This document shows positions 27,701 through 35,795 of a stretch of DNA of 64,000 bases, one piece after another. The notes under the pieces were generated by a model that saw only the letters and a program-made list of their open reading frames with translations, was not told the DNA's origin and did no database searches. The translations under genes were made by a program, and so were the position numbers. This stretch comes from Variovorax sp. SG517 (GTDB lineage: Bacteria > Pseudomonadota > Gammaproteobacteria > Burkholderiales > Burkholderiaceae_C), in assembly GCF_013376045.1 (NCBI RefSeq), contig NZ_JABMJG010000004.1, positions 310,001 through 374,000 on the forward strand, given 5' to 3'. The stretch's first letter is position 1. The number at the start of each line of letters is the position of its first letter.

Positions 27701-29428
27701 GTTCGGCGCCTCGGGGCACAGGCCCGCCACGAGGCTCAGGTCGCCGATGAGCTTGCCGGTGCAGATGCCGTTGACGTCCGTGCCGTTGGAGCCCGCCAGG
27801 CGGGTCGTGCCCGAAATGCCCTCATGCTCGGAGTTGCCGATCAGGTCCGTGTAATAGGCGGCGCTTCGCGGTGCGCCGATGCCTGAAGCGCTGTCGTTGA
27901 AGGCGCCCATCTTGTCTCCATCGAAGGTTCCCACGCCGCTGGAGACGGTGACCATGTTGAGCGGGCGGCAGATGTTCTTGCCATAGAGCGACTCACGAGA
28001 TTTCTGCGAATTCGGGTAGGCCGGATTGGCCTTGAGCGGATCGATCCAGGAGGGAGACGGCAGACCGAGCGTGCTGTCGTTCTCTCCGCCGCTGTAGAGC
28101 GCCTTTGTTTCGGGGGGGTGGGCGTAGTAACGCAGCCCCTCCAGGAGAATTTCGCCGATGGGATTGCCCCATGATGGGCACTTCCCATTCTCGATCCTGT
28201 CGGAGGTGCAGGTCGTCGAGTAAATCCCGGTTGAGGGGTTGTACCCGAACGGCCTCAGCCGATTCAGCGAATAGATGATGCCGCGGTCATTGGCGTTGGC
28301 AAAAACCTTGAACACCCCGGTCTGCGCATCGATCTCGTCGTTGATCTCGGACATGTTCTTTCGAAGCACGCCGCCATCGAGATTGGTGTCGAAGGAACCG
28401 AGGAACATCGCGAATTCGGCCTTGGCCGGGCTCTGGCCGTAATTGCTGCTTTCGCCGAATTCATTCAGCAGGCCGATGGGCTTCAGATTTGAATTCGGAT
28501 ATTGCTTGCAACGCTCTTCCCCGATCAGATCTTTTCGGCAGACCTCCACTCGGGCCATGTATTCATTGGCCTTCGCCGGATTTTTGCCTTGGTGCGCCGA
28601 TGCGCCACCAGCACCCACATAATTCGCGGTCATGAATGCGACGGTCGAATCCTGCCAATCGTATTTTCCCTCGTTCAACCAGTTGCAGCTGCGGACTTCC
28701 GTCATGTTCCACAGAACGTAGTTGCCTTCGGCGGCACGAATCACCGGGTTCAACTTCGATATCTGCGATTCTTCGGCGTTGGTCGGATTCTCGTGACGGC
28801 GGCACAGCGTGAGCCCCGTGGCGTATGAAAACGGCGTGAGGCGAATCAGGTCGGGGCCGTTGTAGTACTTGGCGTAGGCCTGGCTGTTGCGCGGGACGAA
28901 GGCCATTTCGAGCACGGTTTTTCCAGGATTCTGCGAAGACCCGGCTTCGTCGGTGGAGCGCAATCCGCCGTAAAGAATCTTGCGAAGCACGTCCATGCGG
29001 GACATGGTGGCCCAATTCAGGAAATTGCCGCTCCAGAGGCTGGATGATCTGGCACCCGCTTCGGCGCAGTAGTACCTCGGCGAACCCGCCGGGTCTCCGG
29101 CCACGGTCACCTTTTCGGCCAATTTCGCCGGAATGAAATTGCCGGCTGCTCCGGTGCCGCCATAGCTGTAGCATTTCGTCGGATCGAAGTAGCCGTAGTA
29201 CTTGAAATAGGGCAGGAAGAAATAGTCGATGCTGCCGTCGAAGTTCAGGTCTTCGTAGTCGGTGTAGGCGCGGCTGAACATGCTGTAGTCCTTCGACACG
29301 TTCAGCACCACCATCGGCAGGTTCGGGTCCGGATTCACATTGGGCGGAATCGCCTGGATCTGGGCATTGGAAGCGGCAGCGCCTGCCAGCGCCAAGATCG
29401 CCGCAAGCTTGGGGATCGGTGATTTCAT
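24794..29428 (-). CDS. pilY1: PilY1-type pilus tip adhesin, set 1
   Basis: A 1544-residue secreted protein with a signal peptide ending near residue 22. The N-terminal region has an EF-hand-like loop DLNFDGSID (residues 60-68) and the PilY1 motifs GYFDPTKCYSY and WSGNFLNWATM. The C-terminal half is the PilC/PilY1 beta-propeller (VWVGAADGMLHAFTADTL) with a second calcium loop, DTNDDGIAD, near residue 1264, followed by AIYAGDLKG. In Pseudomonas this loop's calcium state controls retraction. There is no recognisable von Willebrand A domain. It is embedded between pilX (3 bp) and pilE (ATGA overlap). Confidence 0.93.
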   Translation of the reverse strand: MKSPIPKLAAILALAGAAASNAQIQAIPPNVNPDPNLPMVVLNVSKDYSMFSRAYTDYEDLNFDGSIDYFFLPYFKYYGYFDPTKCYSYGGTGAAGNFIPAKLAEKVTVAGDPAGSPRYYCAEAGARSSSLWSGNFLNWATMSRMDVLRKILYGGLRSTDEAGSSQNPGKTVLEMAFVPRNSQAYAKYYNGPDLIRLTPFSYATGLTLCRRHENPTNAEESQISKLNPVIRAAEGNYVLWNMTEVRSCNWLNEGKYDWQDSTVAFMTANYVGAGGASAHQGKNPAKANEYMARVEVCRKDLIGEERCKQYPNSNLKPIGLLNEFGESSNYGQSPAKAEFAMFLGSFDTNLDGGVLRKNMSEINDEIDAQTGVFKVFANANDRGIIYSLNRLRPFGYNPSTGIYSTTCTSDRIENGKCPSWGNPIGEILLEGLRYYAHPPETKALYSGGENDSTLGLPSPSWIDPLKANPAYPNSQKSRESLYGKNICRPLNMVTVSSGVGTFDGDKMGAFNDSASGIGAPRSAAYYTDLIGNSEHEGISGTTRLAGSNGTDVNGICTGKLIGDLSLVAGLCPEAPNMQGTYLGAGAAYYAHVNRIRPELTVPSDANSNVLKVRQYAVTMSGGSASIRIPVPGGNPGSYVFVTPASIDWNGTKPLPGNMVDFKVLRRAANGESGTFLVLWQHQALGEDQDQDMLGSIRYETDASTTPPTLRIFTQTLESNTGNARPFAFGYTVVGSDKDGSHFHSGINSYVSAESTATYARSSVQSAPVETEDKCYLMADGTKPDPWDYRKAPRLCVKIGNDFVKGETRLDYKMLGSNDVVIQDPLWYVAKYGGFKDSEKNPTRFPDAASKWDVKRADGAACGAAGQPSCSDGIPDNYFLARRPDLLEESLRQVFADITGNSNSAPAVSRPDLRAGDYKYVANFSASDLHGELLAYRLDSAGNFASTPSARGQVNLTNATTRQIITNLGTTGVPFTHEDLNVAAGAAYLAGLGASTSVQQDVIGYLRGTRTREKLYGGTFRDRNSDSIMGGVVNSNPWLQDRPAANFFGSAFAGYGIFKTAQKSRNKLVWVGAADGMLHAFTADTLMPVMSYVPQALSSRLKELPDAAITELRAYADGSPFTADVKTSAQTNPWRTYLFSSLGRGAKAIFALDVTSPAALTEANAASVYKWQFTAADDADLGYVISDGGVHPASNQAAQVAKMANGKFAVLFGNGVSSTSGKTVLYILFIDGPSSAGRWTDNTHYKRIEVGTAGGGGLMQPTWLDTNDDGIADAIYAGDLKGNMWKFDVSSTDVTAWAEAYGKPLYSALDGSNNKLPITTAPVLRFHPHGGQVVVFGTGQSIFSGDFPDAVRKHRVFGIWDKPGYADAPGTIPSGVTDLQQRTWSLDTEKAEAIVQSATGAVDWNRKKGWYVNIPESLASGMVLSNPKAMGKDVNIPIVYKKATTGVVCTDTAAGADVQVNGVAGVSTTPNLFGIAGAAGEVIGIVGLDQRFAIPEDSTARCTAGLSCARIVGPNSDVTMKKNTTQARIFWREIPGLKTTVEKHR

Positions 29429-29431
29429 TTG

Positions 29432-30064
29432 TCAGCTTCGCTTGAAGTAGCTCTGCAGCACGACTTCGGTGTTCGGGTCGAGGCCCCAGCCGCGCGCGGT
29501 ATTCCTGAAATAGATGTCGTCGCCGCGCTGCATGTACTCGATGAGGTACTCGGGCTGGCGCGACACGCCCTGGACGCGCGGCGTACCGGTGAAGGTGCCG
29601 AGCGGCACTCCGCCGGTGAAAGTGCAGCTCGAGGGCGGGGACGCCTTCCAGCCGACACCACCCAGATCCGCCGGCCACCAGGGCTCGGGATTGGTCTTGG
29701 ACTTGGAGTTGCTGGCTGCGTAATAGCTCGCGGGGCTCTGGTCGCCGAAGCGGCACTGGCCGCGCGGGCAGTCGGTGCCGAAGTTGGGCTCGCCGTAAGC
29801 CGACTTGATCGGGCGGTCGTCGCCACGCGCGCAGGTCGCGTCCGCCACGTCGGCGGTCAGGGCGATGTCCCGCTCCGCATCGCGCAGGGCGGCCTCGGCA
29901 GCCTGCCTGGCGACTTCCATGTCGAGCACGTTGCGCGCGACGTGCTCGCCGAACATCACGCGCCGCACGGCGAAGGCGGCGACGCCCGACAGGATCAGGA
30001 TGAAGGCCAGCACGACGACCATGGCGAGTCCGCGCTCGGCGGCAGGGTGGCGCGGGGTCTTCAA
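29432..30064 (-). CDS. pilX: PilX-type minor pilin, set 1
   Basis: A 210-residue minor pilin. A TTG start overlaps the pilW stop (TTGA) and gives a leader KTPRHPAAERG followed by LAMVVVLAFILILSGVAAFAVRRVMFG, a pilin N-helix. It lacks Glu5, as PilX/GspK-type tip pilins do. EHVARNVLDMEVARQAAEAALRDAER is the usual PilX helix. The pseudopilin-like body ends FKRS. It sits between pilW and pilY1, the usual order. Confidence 0.85.
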   Translation of the reverse strand: MKTPRHPAAERGLAMVVVLAFILILSGVAAFAVRRVMFGEHVARNVLDMEVARQAAEAALRDAERDIALTADVADATCARGDDRPIKSAYGEPNFGTDCPRGQCRFGDQSPASYYAASNSKSKTNPEPWWPADLGGVGWKASPPSSCTFTGGVPLGTFTGTPRVQGVSRQPEYLIEYMQRGDDIYFRNTARGWGLDPNTEVVLQSYFKRS

Positions 30065-31071
30065 AATGTCCTCGTGAGGTTGTTGCGCACGCCGAAGATG
30101 CGGGTCTGCTGCTTGTAGACGGCGCGATCGGAATTCGTGAACGAGACGGAGGTGCCGTCGCAGTCCACATAGCTGCCGCCGGACGTCTGCCTCGCGGAGG
30201 CGTCGAGCGTCTTGGTCACCACGCACACCTGGACGGCGACGACGCGCTGCCACCCCGTCTTGCTCTCCCCGTTGATGGTGGCGACTGAAAGACCGTTGAC
30301 TTCCGTCGCCGTGAAGAAACGCGCGGGCGCTTCGAGCGTATTGGCCTCGGAGACGCCGTAGCGGAACCTCAGCTGGGTGACGCCGGCAACGATGGGCTGG
30401 TGGGGCTTGGTGTTCGGTCCGTTGCCGGCGCAACGGAAGCTTCGCGTCGTGACGGACCGGCCGTCCTCCTTGTAGGTGTAGTTGGCGCCCAGCCCGTAGA
30501 CATTGCTGATGAACAGCGGCAGCGCGACGGTGCCTGTGCCCTTTGCACCGCTGCCGGCGCGAGCTTCGTTGTACTTGGTTCCACCGAATTCGGCGAGCTC
30601 CACGTCCTGGCGCAGGCAGTCCTTTCTGGTGCCGACACCTTCGGTCTCGAAGTTGTCGGCAGAGAAGTAGTTGACGACGAGCGAATCGGGCTCTCCTTCC
30701 TTGGCTGCAGGGCAAGTACCCTTCTCCACGTCGAACAGCCCCGAGTTGCATCCGAAGATTCCCTGGTCGAACGCCGAGGCCGAACTCGACACCACGTTCG
30801 AATAGCCGCCATGGAACCTGGAGGATTCGAGCGAGCCAGGGAAGCTGGCCGGATAGAAGCCCGCGTTCTTCAGGTCGCGGCCGATGATGTCCAGCACGAT
30901 GCTCGCGGCTTCCTGCTGCTGGGCGCTGGCGTCCACGCCCCTCGCAACCCGCGTCGTCGAGATGAGCAGGTAGCTCGCCGCGGCGACGAGCAGCAGCCCG
31001 ATCACGATCGCCACCAGCAGTTCCACCAGCGTGAGGCCTCGCGACCTGCAGGCACGCGTCTTCGCCTTCAT
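30061..31071 (-). CDS. pilW: PilW-type minor pilin, set 1
   Basis: A 336-residue prepilin-like protein with leader MKAKTRACRSRG and mature LTLVELLVAIVIGLLLVAAASYLL (Glu5 present). The long body has the PilW layout (GRDLKNAGFYPASF, later FRYGVSEANTLEAPARFF, and VAVQVCVVTKT). It overlaps pilV by ATGA and pilX by TTGA. It is part of the minor-pilin priming complex that starts pilus assembly and carries PilY1. Confidence 0.9.
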   Translation of the reverse strand: MKAKTRACRSRGLTLVELLVAIVIGLLLVAAASYLLISTTRVARGVDASAQQQEAASIVLDIIGRDLKNAGFYPASFPGSLESSRFHGGYSNVVSSSASAFDQGIFGCNSGLFDVEKGTCPAAKEGEPDSLVVNYFSADNFETEGVGTRKDCLRQDVELAEFGGTKYNEARAGSGAKGTGTVALPLFISNVYGLGANYTYKEDGRSVTTRSFRCAGNGPNTKPHQPIVAGVTQLRFRYGVSEANTLEAPARFFTATEVNGLSVATINGESKTGWQRVVAVQVCVVTKTLDASARQTSGGSYVDCDGTSVSFTNSDRAVYKQQTRIFGVRNNLTRTF

Positions 31072-31685
31072 GGAAGAACTCTCGCGGTGTAGCAGCGCAC
31101 GCCGGCCGGTGCCTTTGCCTTGTCGGGACAGCAGAAACGCGCAGACGCCTTCTGCAGGTCTTCAGGCTTGTTGGTGCAGCTGGCCTGCGTCACGGCGTCG
31201 CCGCTTTCGTCGACCGCGCTCTTGTCGAACCACATGACGCTGACATCGAACCCGGCCTGGACATCCCCCGTGATGTAGCCCGCGCCTCCCGGCAACGCGG
31301 TGCGCAGGATGTTCTTCCAGCGCGCAAGGTCGAAGTCGGCCAACTGCGCCGGTGTGCAGGCGGCGCTGCCGCAGTCCTTCGCTGGCGCGGAGAGCACCTC
31401 GGCGACCTGCTCCGAATAGGTGTCGGTCAGCTGGTAGCCCTTGCCCTCCACGCCGACGCCTGCGACGACACCCGAATATCCGTTCGCTCCGGGCGCGTTG
31501 ACGCGGATCCTCTCGGACAGGTCGTTGATGAGGGCCGGGACATTCAGCCTGGCTTCATTGCCGGTCTGGTACCTCACCGCGGCAGCGACGAGGCCTGCGA
31601 CGGCGATCAGTCCGAGCGAAAAGATCAGCAGAGCCACCAGCGCCTCGATCAGCGCCACACCCGATTGCCGAGCGCGATACGTCAT
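31068..31685 (-). CDS. pilV: PilV-type minor pilin, set 1
   Basis: A 205-residue prepilin-like protein: leader MTYRARQSG, then VALIEALVALLIFSLGLIAVAGL with Glu5 at the expected position, typical of PilV. A Cys-rich C-terminal part (CGSAACTPAQ, SCTNKP, RFCCPDK) suggests disulfides. It starts 12 bp after fimT and overlaps pilW by ATGA. Confidence 0.88.
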   Translation of the reverse strand: MTYRARQSGVALIEALVALLIFSLGLIAVAGLVAAAVRYQTGNEARLNVPALINDLSERIRVNAPGANGYSGVVAGVGVEGKGYQLTDTYSEQVAEVLSAPAKDCGSAACTPAQLADFDLARWKNILRTALPGGAGYITGDVQAGFDVSVMWFDKSAVDESGDAVTQASCTNKPEDLQKASARFCCPDKAKAPAGVRCYTARVLP

Positions 31686-31697
31686 TCGCCCTCCGCC

Positions 31698-32273
31698 TCA
31701 GTTCTGGTTGCTGTCGTCGCAGCTGATGCCGCCGACGTTGCCGACGCGGGCCCGGCCCATCATGTCCAGGCACACGACCTTGGTGGCGGAATCCCCTGCA
31801 GACGCGAGGCTCAGCGCCTGCTGCCCGGCAAGACTCGAGCGGCCGCGCGCATCGAAGCGCAGCGTCGCGACCTTGCCGGTGGGCGCGGTCAGCGTGGGGC
31901 CGCCGCTCTTGCCGATGTAGAACTTCAGCAGCTGCGCCGTGTCGTCGGTGGCGACGCTGTCGCACTTGGGGTTGGAGAACACGATCCACCCGCCGCTCCA
32001 CTCGGTGCCGGTGCTGGCGCAGACCGGGTCGGCGGCGGTGATGTCCCTGGGTACGCAGACAGTGACGCACTTGTTCTTCGCGATGGCCTCGGAGCGCGCG
32101 AAGCCGACTGCCATTGTGAATTCGTTGCCGAGCGTCGCGGCAGCCGAGTTCTTCTGCATCGCCACGAAGCTCGGCGCAGCCAACGCCAGAAGGATCCCCA
32201 TGATCGCAATGACGACGACGATCTCGACGAGCGTGAAGCCACTGCAACGAAACGCCTTGCGCTTCCCCGGCAT
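31698..32273 (-). CDS. fimT: FimT/GspH-type minor pilin, set 1
   Basis: A 191-residue pseudopilin: leader MPGKRKAFRCSG, mature FTLVEIVVVIAIMGILLALAAPSFV, then a GspH/FimT body (GNEFTMAVGFARSEAIAKN and GRARVGNVGG). The ATG at 32273 has GGGAGG 9 nt upstream; the more distant ATG would put this site inside the gene. FimT-type proteins can bind DNA at the pilus tip in some competent bacteria; whether this one does is unknown. It opens the minus-strand pilin set, 119 bp after the glycosyltransferase stop, in an AT-rich gap that may hold a promoter. Confidence 0.88.
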   Translation of the reverse strand: MPGKRKAFRCSGFTLVEIVVVIAIMGILLALAAPSFVAMQKNSAAATLGNEFTMAVGFARSEAIAKNKCVTVCVPRDITAADPVCASTGTEWSGGWIVFSNPKCDSVATDDTAQLLKFYIGKSGGPTLTAPTGKVATLRFDARGRSSLAGQQALSLASAGDSATKVVCLDMMGRARVGNVGGISCDDSNQN

Positions 32274-32392
32274 GGTTGAAATCCTCCCTTGCAAGCTTTG
32301 TGTCTATATGTGTCCTTCGATGCTAAATGAGTTTGAAAGTACTAATTTGCCGTTTGTCACCCGCACGCGACCGCTCGACGCCTGCGCTGCGT

Positions 32393-34099
32393 CTATTGCG
32401 GCGCCGCCAACTGTGGATCCCGGTCGGCCTCTTTCAGCCAGCGCGCGAACTCCTGCGGAAAGGCGTCGCTGAAGCGCTCCGCCTGCGCCTGCGCCTGGGC
32501 TTCACTTTCGCGGCCCAGCAGTTCGGCGCTTTCGATCAGCTTCACGATGACGCGCGGCTCCGGCGAGAAATGAATCACGCGCTGCGCGAGCGAATGCATC
32601 TCGGCGGCATTCACGGGCGTCACGGTGGTCAGCGTCAGCTGCGCGAACTCGGCCTGGCGCGCGAACAGCCACGTTTCCCGCACCTTGGCGAGCGTGTCTT
32701 CCCTGTACGCCGGGAGCCGTTCGCTGGGTGGCAGGTAGATCTGGCTGACGCGGACGTAGTCCCAGCCGGCGAGCCCCACGACCACCAGCATGACGCCCGC
32801 CGCCAGCGATGACAGCGCCGGCCGGACCGCAACGCGGCCCCCGCCCGGCCAAAGAATGCCGAGGCACAGCCCGAACACCAGCTGGAACGGGCCATACCAG
32901 AGCGGGTACTCGAGCAGGCTGTGCAGCACGATCGCACCCAGCATGCCCCAGGCCATCAGGCGCGCAGGGTCCCGCTCCCGCCAGGGCCGCGCGGCAAGCA
33001 CCATCCAGAGGAAGCCGCCGCAGATCAGCACGGCGGCGGGAATGCCCAGTTCCACCGCCAGGTGCAGCGGGAGGTTGTGGGCGTTGTCGAGGATCTCGAC
33101 GAACCGGGGGCCGTCGTACCGGGTGCTGTAGTGCGCGAAGCTGAGCTCGCCCCATCCCCAGCCAGTCCAGGGGTGCTGGGCGATCAGCGTGAGCACGTTG
33201 CGCCACAGGATCAGGCGGCTGTGGTCCTGGGGGGCGCCGGTGTGGAGGCGTTGGAGCATGCTTTCGACGGTGCCTTCGCCGCCGGTGGCCAGTTGGGGGA
33301 GGAGCCAAGCGATGGCGAAGTACAGCGGGAGGGTTGCGAGCAGCCACTTCGGATCCGGCAGGCGATGGAAGACAACGCTGCCTTTATGTGCGTTTCGCCT
33401 TTCCCGCACTGCGATGAAGGCGGCCACACCGGTGATCGACAGCAGTTGCAAAAGGCCCGTGCGCGAAGTCGACGCGGCTGCGGCAATCAGCAAGAGCACG
33501 GCCGCAGCCATCAGACCGCGCCGAACGCGCAATGCCTCGTTGGTCGCGTAGAGCCAAAGGGCGGCGCACCAGGCCATGCTGATCAGGGTCGCGAACTGAT
33601 TTCGCTGGCGGAGATTGCCGTAGGCCTGTCCCAACGCGGGGGAAGTCGTCCAGGGGACGAGGGGTTCGGCAAGTCCGTAGTACTGCAGCAGGCCTAGAAC
33701 CGCGCTGACGAGCCCGGCGGCAAGCACGCCCTTGGCCAAGAACCGCGACGCGCCTCCCAAGTCGCGCGCCGGTGCGCTGCCCACGCTCGCGGCCGCGGCG
33801 ATTCCGGCAATTGCGATAAATGCCGGCCCCCATGCCGACAGGCCGCTCCAGCCGGAGAGCGCTACAAGCAAGCCTCCCAGGCCCAGCCACAGCCAAACCC
33901 GTGGCGCGGGCGAGCCGACGGGCCCGGTCAGCAACAGCCCTGCCAGACAACCCCAGGACACAAGCAACTGCCAGACGCTGACAGATGGGCCGCCCACCAA
34001 AGGGCAAACAAAAGTCAACGCGACGAGCGCCACCCGAATGAAGCCAAGCATCTTTGTAAACGGGCCGGCCAAAGCGAGAGGGTGCCGCGCAGACGTCAT
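32393..34099 (-). CDS. PglL-type O-oligosaccharyltransferase/O-antigen ligase (pilin glycosylation)
   Basis: About 568 residues with ten or more membrane helices. The conserved Wzy_C block is visible: QDHSRLILWRNVLTLIAQHPWTGWGWGE near residue 310 and DNAHNLPLHLAVELGIPAAV. The large C-terminal soluble part (EFAQLTLTTVTPVNAAEMHSLAQRVIHFSPEPRV) is typical of PglL/PilO-like enzymes, which transfer a lipid-linked glycan to pilin Ser in the periplasm. The start is uncertain: ATG at 34099 is used, but 34108 or 34051 are alternatives. Lying between two pilin sets supports pilins as its substrate. Confidence 0.85.
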   Translation of the reverse strand: MTSARHPLALAGPFTKMLGFIRVALVALTFVCPLVGGPSVSVWQLLVSWGCLAGLLLTGPVGSPAPRVWLWLGLGGLLVALSGWSGLSAWGPAFIAIAGIAAAASVGSAPARDLGGASRFLAKGVLAAGLVSAVLGLLQYYGLAEPLVPWTTSPALGQAYGNLRQRNQFATLISMAWCAALWLYATNEALRVRRGLMAAAVLLLIAAAASTSRTGLLQLLSITGVAAFIAVRERRNAHKGSVVFHRLPDPKWLLATLPLYFAIAWLLPQLATGGEGTVESMLQRLHTGAPQDHSRLILWRNVLTLIAQHPWTGWGWGELSFAHYSTRYDGPRFVEILDNAHNLPLHLAVELGIPAAVLICGGFLWMVLAARPWRERDPARLMAWGMLGAIVLHSLLEYPLWYGPFQLVFGLCLGILWPGGGRVAVRPALSSLAAGVMLVVVGLAGWDYVRVSQIYLPPSERLPAYREDTLAKVRETWLFARQAEFAQLTLTTVTPVNAAEMHSLAQRVIHFSPEPRVIVKLIESAELLGRESEAQAQAQAERFSDAFPQEFARWLKEADRDPQLAAPQ

Positions 34100-34258
34100 T
34101 CGCCCCATTGTGCCGAGCCGACTTGCCGACGAATGGTCATTGGCGGGAGATGAGAGGCTTTGCAACTGTAAACATTTAAAGACACCATTTAACAAATATG
34201 TTCAATTGTTTCTTGCCCGTTTCCGGCTCTGCCGACCGGGGGTGAAAGGCGTTTTCTG

Positions 34259-34762
34259 ATGAAACAGCAACCTGCTCGCGGCCGGATCGGCAGTTCACGG
34301 GCTTATGGCTTCACGCTGATCGAAATCATGATCACGGTGGTGATCATCGGCGTGCTCGCGGCCATCGCCATTCCGAGCTACCAGGACTACGTGCGGCGTG
34401 GGTACGTGGTGGATGCCACAAATGGGCTGGCGACCATGCAGGCGAACATGGAGAGGTACTTTCAGGACAACCGCACATATAAGAAGGTCAGCGCCACCAT
34501 CATGCCGCCTTGCGACGCTGGAGTAACCGCCAGCCAGCGCACGTTTGGAAACTTCGTGATCAGCTGCGCAACCATCGTGCCGACCGATACGACGTTCACG
34601 CTCGTTGCGACAGGAAGCGGGCCAGCCAACGGCGCCGTCTACACCATCACTGAACAGAACGTTCGAGCTACGACGGGCATGCCTACCGCCTGGTCGGGTT
34701 GGACTACAAGCTGCACCAGCGCCTGGATCGTCAAGAAGGGGCAAGCATGCCCCTCGTCATGA
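34259..34762 (+). CDS. pilE: PilE-type type IV pilin, set 2 (first gene)
   Basis: A 167-residue prepilin with leader MKQQPARGRIGSSRAYG and mature FTLIEIMITVVIIGVLAAIAIPSYQDYV (Glu5 present). Two cysteines near each end (PPCDAG, and TTSCTSAW/KKGQACPSS) suit disulfides. It opens the plus-strand set and is divergent from the glycosyltransferase, with a 159-bp gap that is AT-rich (34160-34210) and probably carries both promoters. It overlaps the next gene. Confidence 0.9.
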   Translation: MKQQPARGRIGSSRAYGFTLIEIMITVVIIGVLAAIAIPSYQDYVRRGYVVDATNGLATMQANMERYFQDNRTYKKVSATIMPPCDAGVTASQRTFGNFVISCATIVPTDTTFTLVATGSGPANGAVYTITEQNVRATTGMPTAWSGWTTSCTSAWIVKKGQACPSS

Positions 34763-35388
34763 TCGGCCGCCGTTCTCCGGCCCGGCCGGAGGGCTTCACA
34801 CTGGTCGAGATGATCGTGGTGGTGGCGATCATGGCGCTGCTCGCCGCGCTCGCCACCCCGTCCATGCTCGGCTGGGTGCGCAACAACAAGATCCGGACAG
34901 TCAGCGATTCGCTGCAGAACGCCCTGCGGCAGGCGCAGACTGAAGCCACCCGGCGCAATCGGCAAGTGGTTTTCTCCTTGACCGACAACAGCCCCACCAC
35001 AAAAACCTACACAACCAAAGCCAACGGCAGCAACTGGGCCATCAGCACAGTGGTGCCGGCAGACTCGGATGCGACCGCAACATTTGTCGAAGCGGGAATC
35101 CTGCTGGAGGTCGGCTCGAACGTGGCGATCACAGGCCCCAAGACGTCATCGAACACCCCAACGGCGCTCTGCTTCAGCTCGATCGGCCGCCTCGTGCTTA
35201 ACGATACGCCAGGACCCACCGGCGCAAAGTGCAGGGCCGAGGCCGCCCAGTACGACATCGCGATGAGCGACACCAAGACAGGCGACCGGCCACTTCGCGT
35301 CACCGTTGCAGTGGGCGGACAGGTCCGCATGTGCGACCCGGCCAGAACCCTTTCAGCCACCCAGCCCGACGGCTGTGCCTCGCCATGA
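34747..35388 (+). CDS. fimT: FimT/GspH-type minor pilin, set 2
   Basis: A 213-residue pseudopilin: mature FTLVEMIVVVAIMALLAALATPSML after a leader ending RPEG, then a GspH-like body (SLQNALRQAQTEATRRNRQVVF, RVTVAVGGQVRMCDP). The ATG at 34747 follows AAGGGG by 5 nt; ATG at 34759 is an alternative, overlapping the pilE stop as ATGA. It overlaps the next gene pilV by ATGA (35385-35388). Confidence 0.88.
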   Translation: MPLVMIGRRSPARPEGFTLVEMIVVVAIMALLAALATPSMLGWVRNNKIRTVSDSLQNALRQAQTEATRRNRQVVFSLTDNSPTTKTYTTKANGSNWAISTVVPADSDATATFVEAGILLEVGSNVAITGPKTSSNTPTALCFSSIGRLVLNDTPGPTGAKCRAEAAQYDIAMSDTKTGDRPLRVTVAVGGQVRMCDPARTLSATQPDGCASP

Positions 35389-35795
35389 AAAAGCCTCGGG
35401 AAACAACTCATCCGCACCGCGTTCAGGCGGGCGTCGCACTGCTCGAAGTTCTTGTGGCCGTGCTGCTCTTTTCGCTTGGCCTGCTGGGCCTGATCGGCCT
35501 GCAGGCACGCGCAGTCAGCTTCTCGGTGGATGCCGAGGACCGCAATCGCGCGGCGCTGCTCGCGAACGAAGTGGTTGCGCTGATGTGGCTCAACCAGTCG
35601 ACCACCGTGCCTGCTGCCACCTTGGCTGCCTGGAAGACGCGTGTCAGTACCCCCACGACAGGTGGCCTGCCGAGTGGAGTGGGAACGGTCACACCCGTCG
35701 GCACTGGTAAAGCCGCCGACGTAACCATCACCTGGCAAGCCCCGTCGAGCAGCACGAGCAGCAAGCTCACGACCCATGTGGAGCTGCCCCAATGA
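35385..35795 (+). CDS. pilV: PilV-type minor pilin, set 2
   Basis: A 136-residue protein, shorter than its set-1 counterpart (205). Leader MKKPRETTHPHRVQAG, mature VALLEVLVAVLLFSLGLLGLIGLQARAV with Glu5, and a Ser/Thr-rich C-terminal part (PSSSTSSKLTTHVELPQ) that could accept O-glycans. ATGA overlaps at both ends (fimT and pilW). Confidence 0.88.
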   Translation: MKKPRETTHPHRVQAGVALLEVLVAVLLFSLGLLGLIGLQARAVSFSVDAEDRNRAALLANEVVALMWLNQSTTVPAATLAAWKTRVSTPTTGGLPSGVGTVTPVGTGKAADVTITWQAPSSSTSSKLTTHVELPQ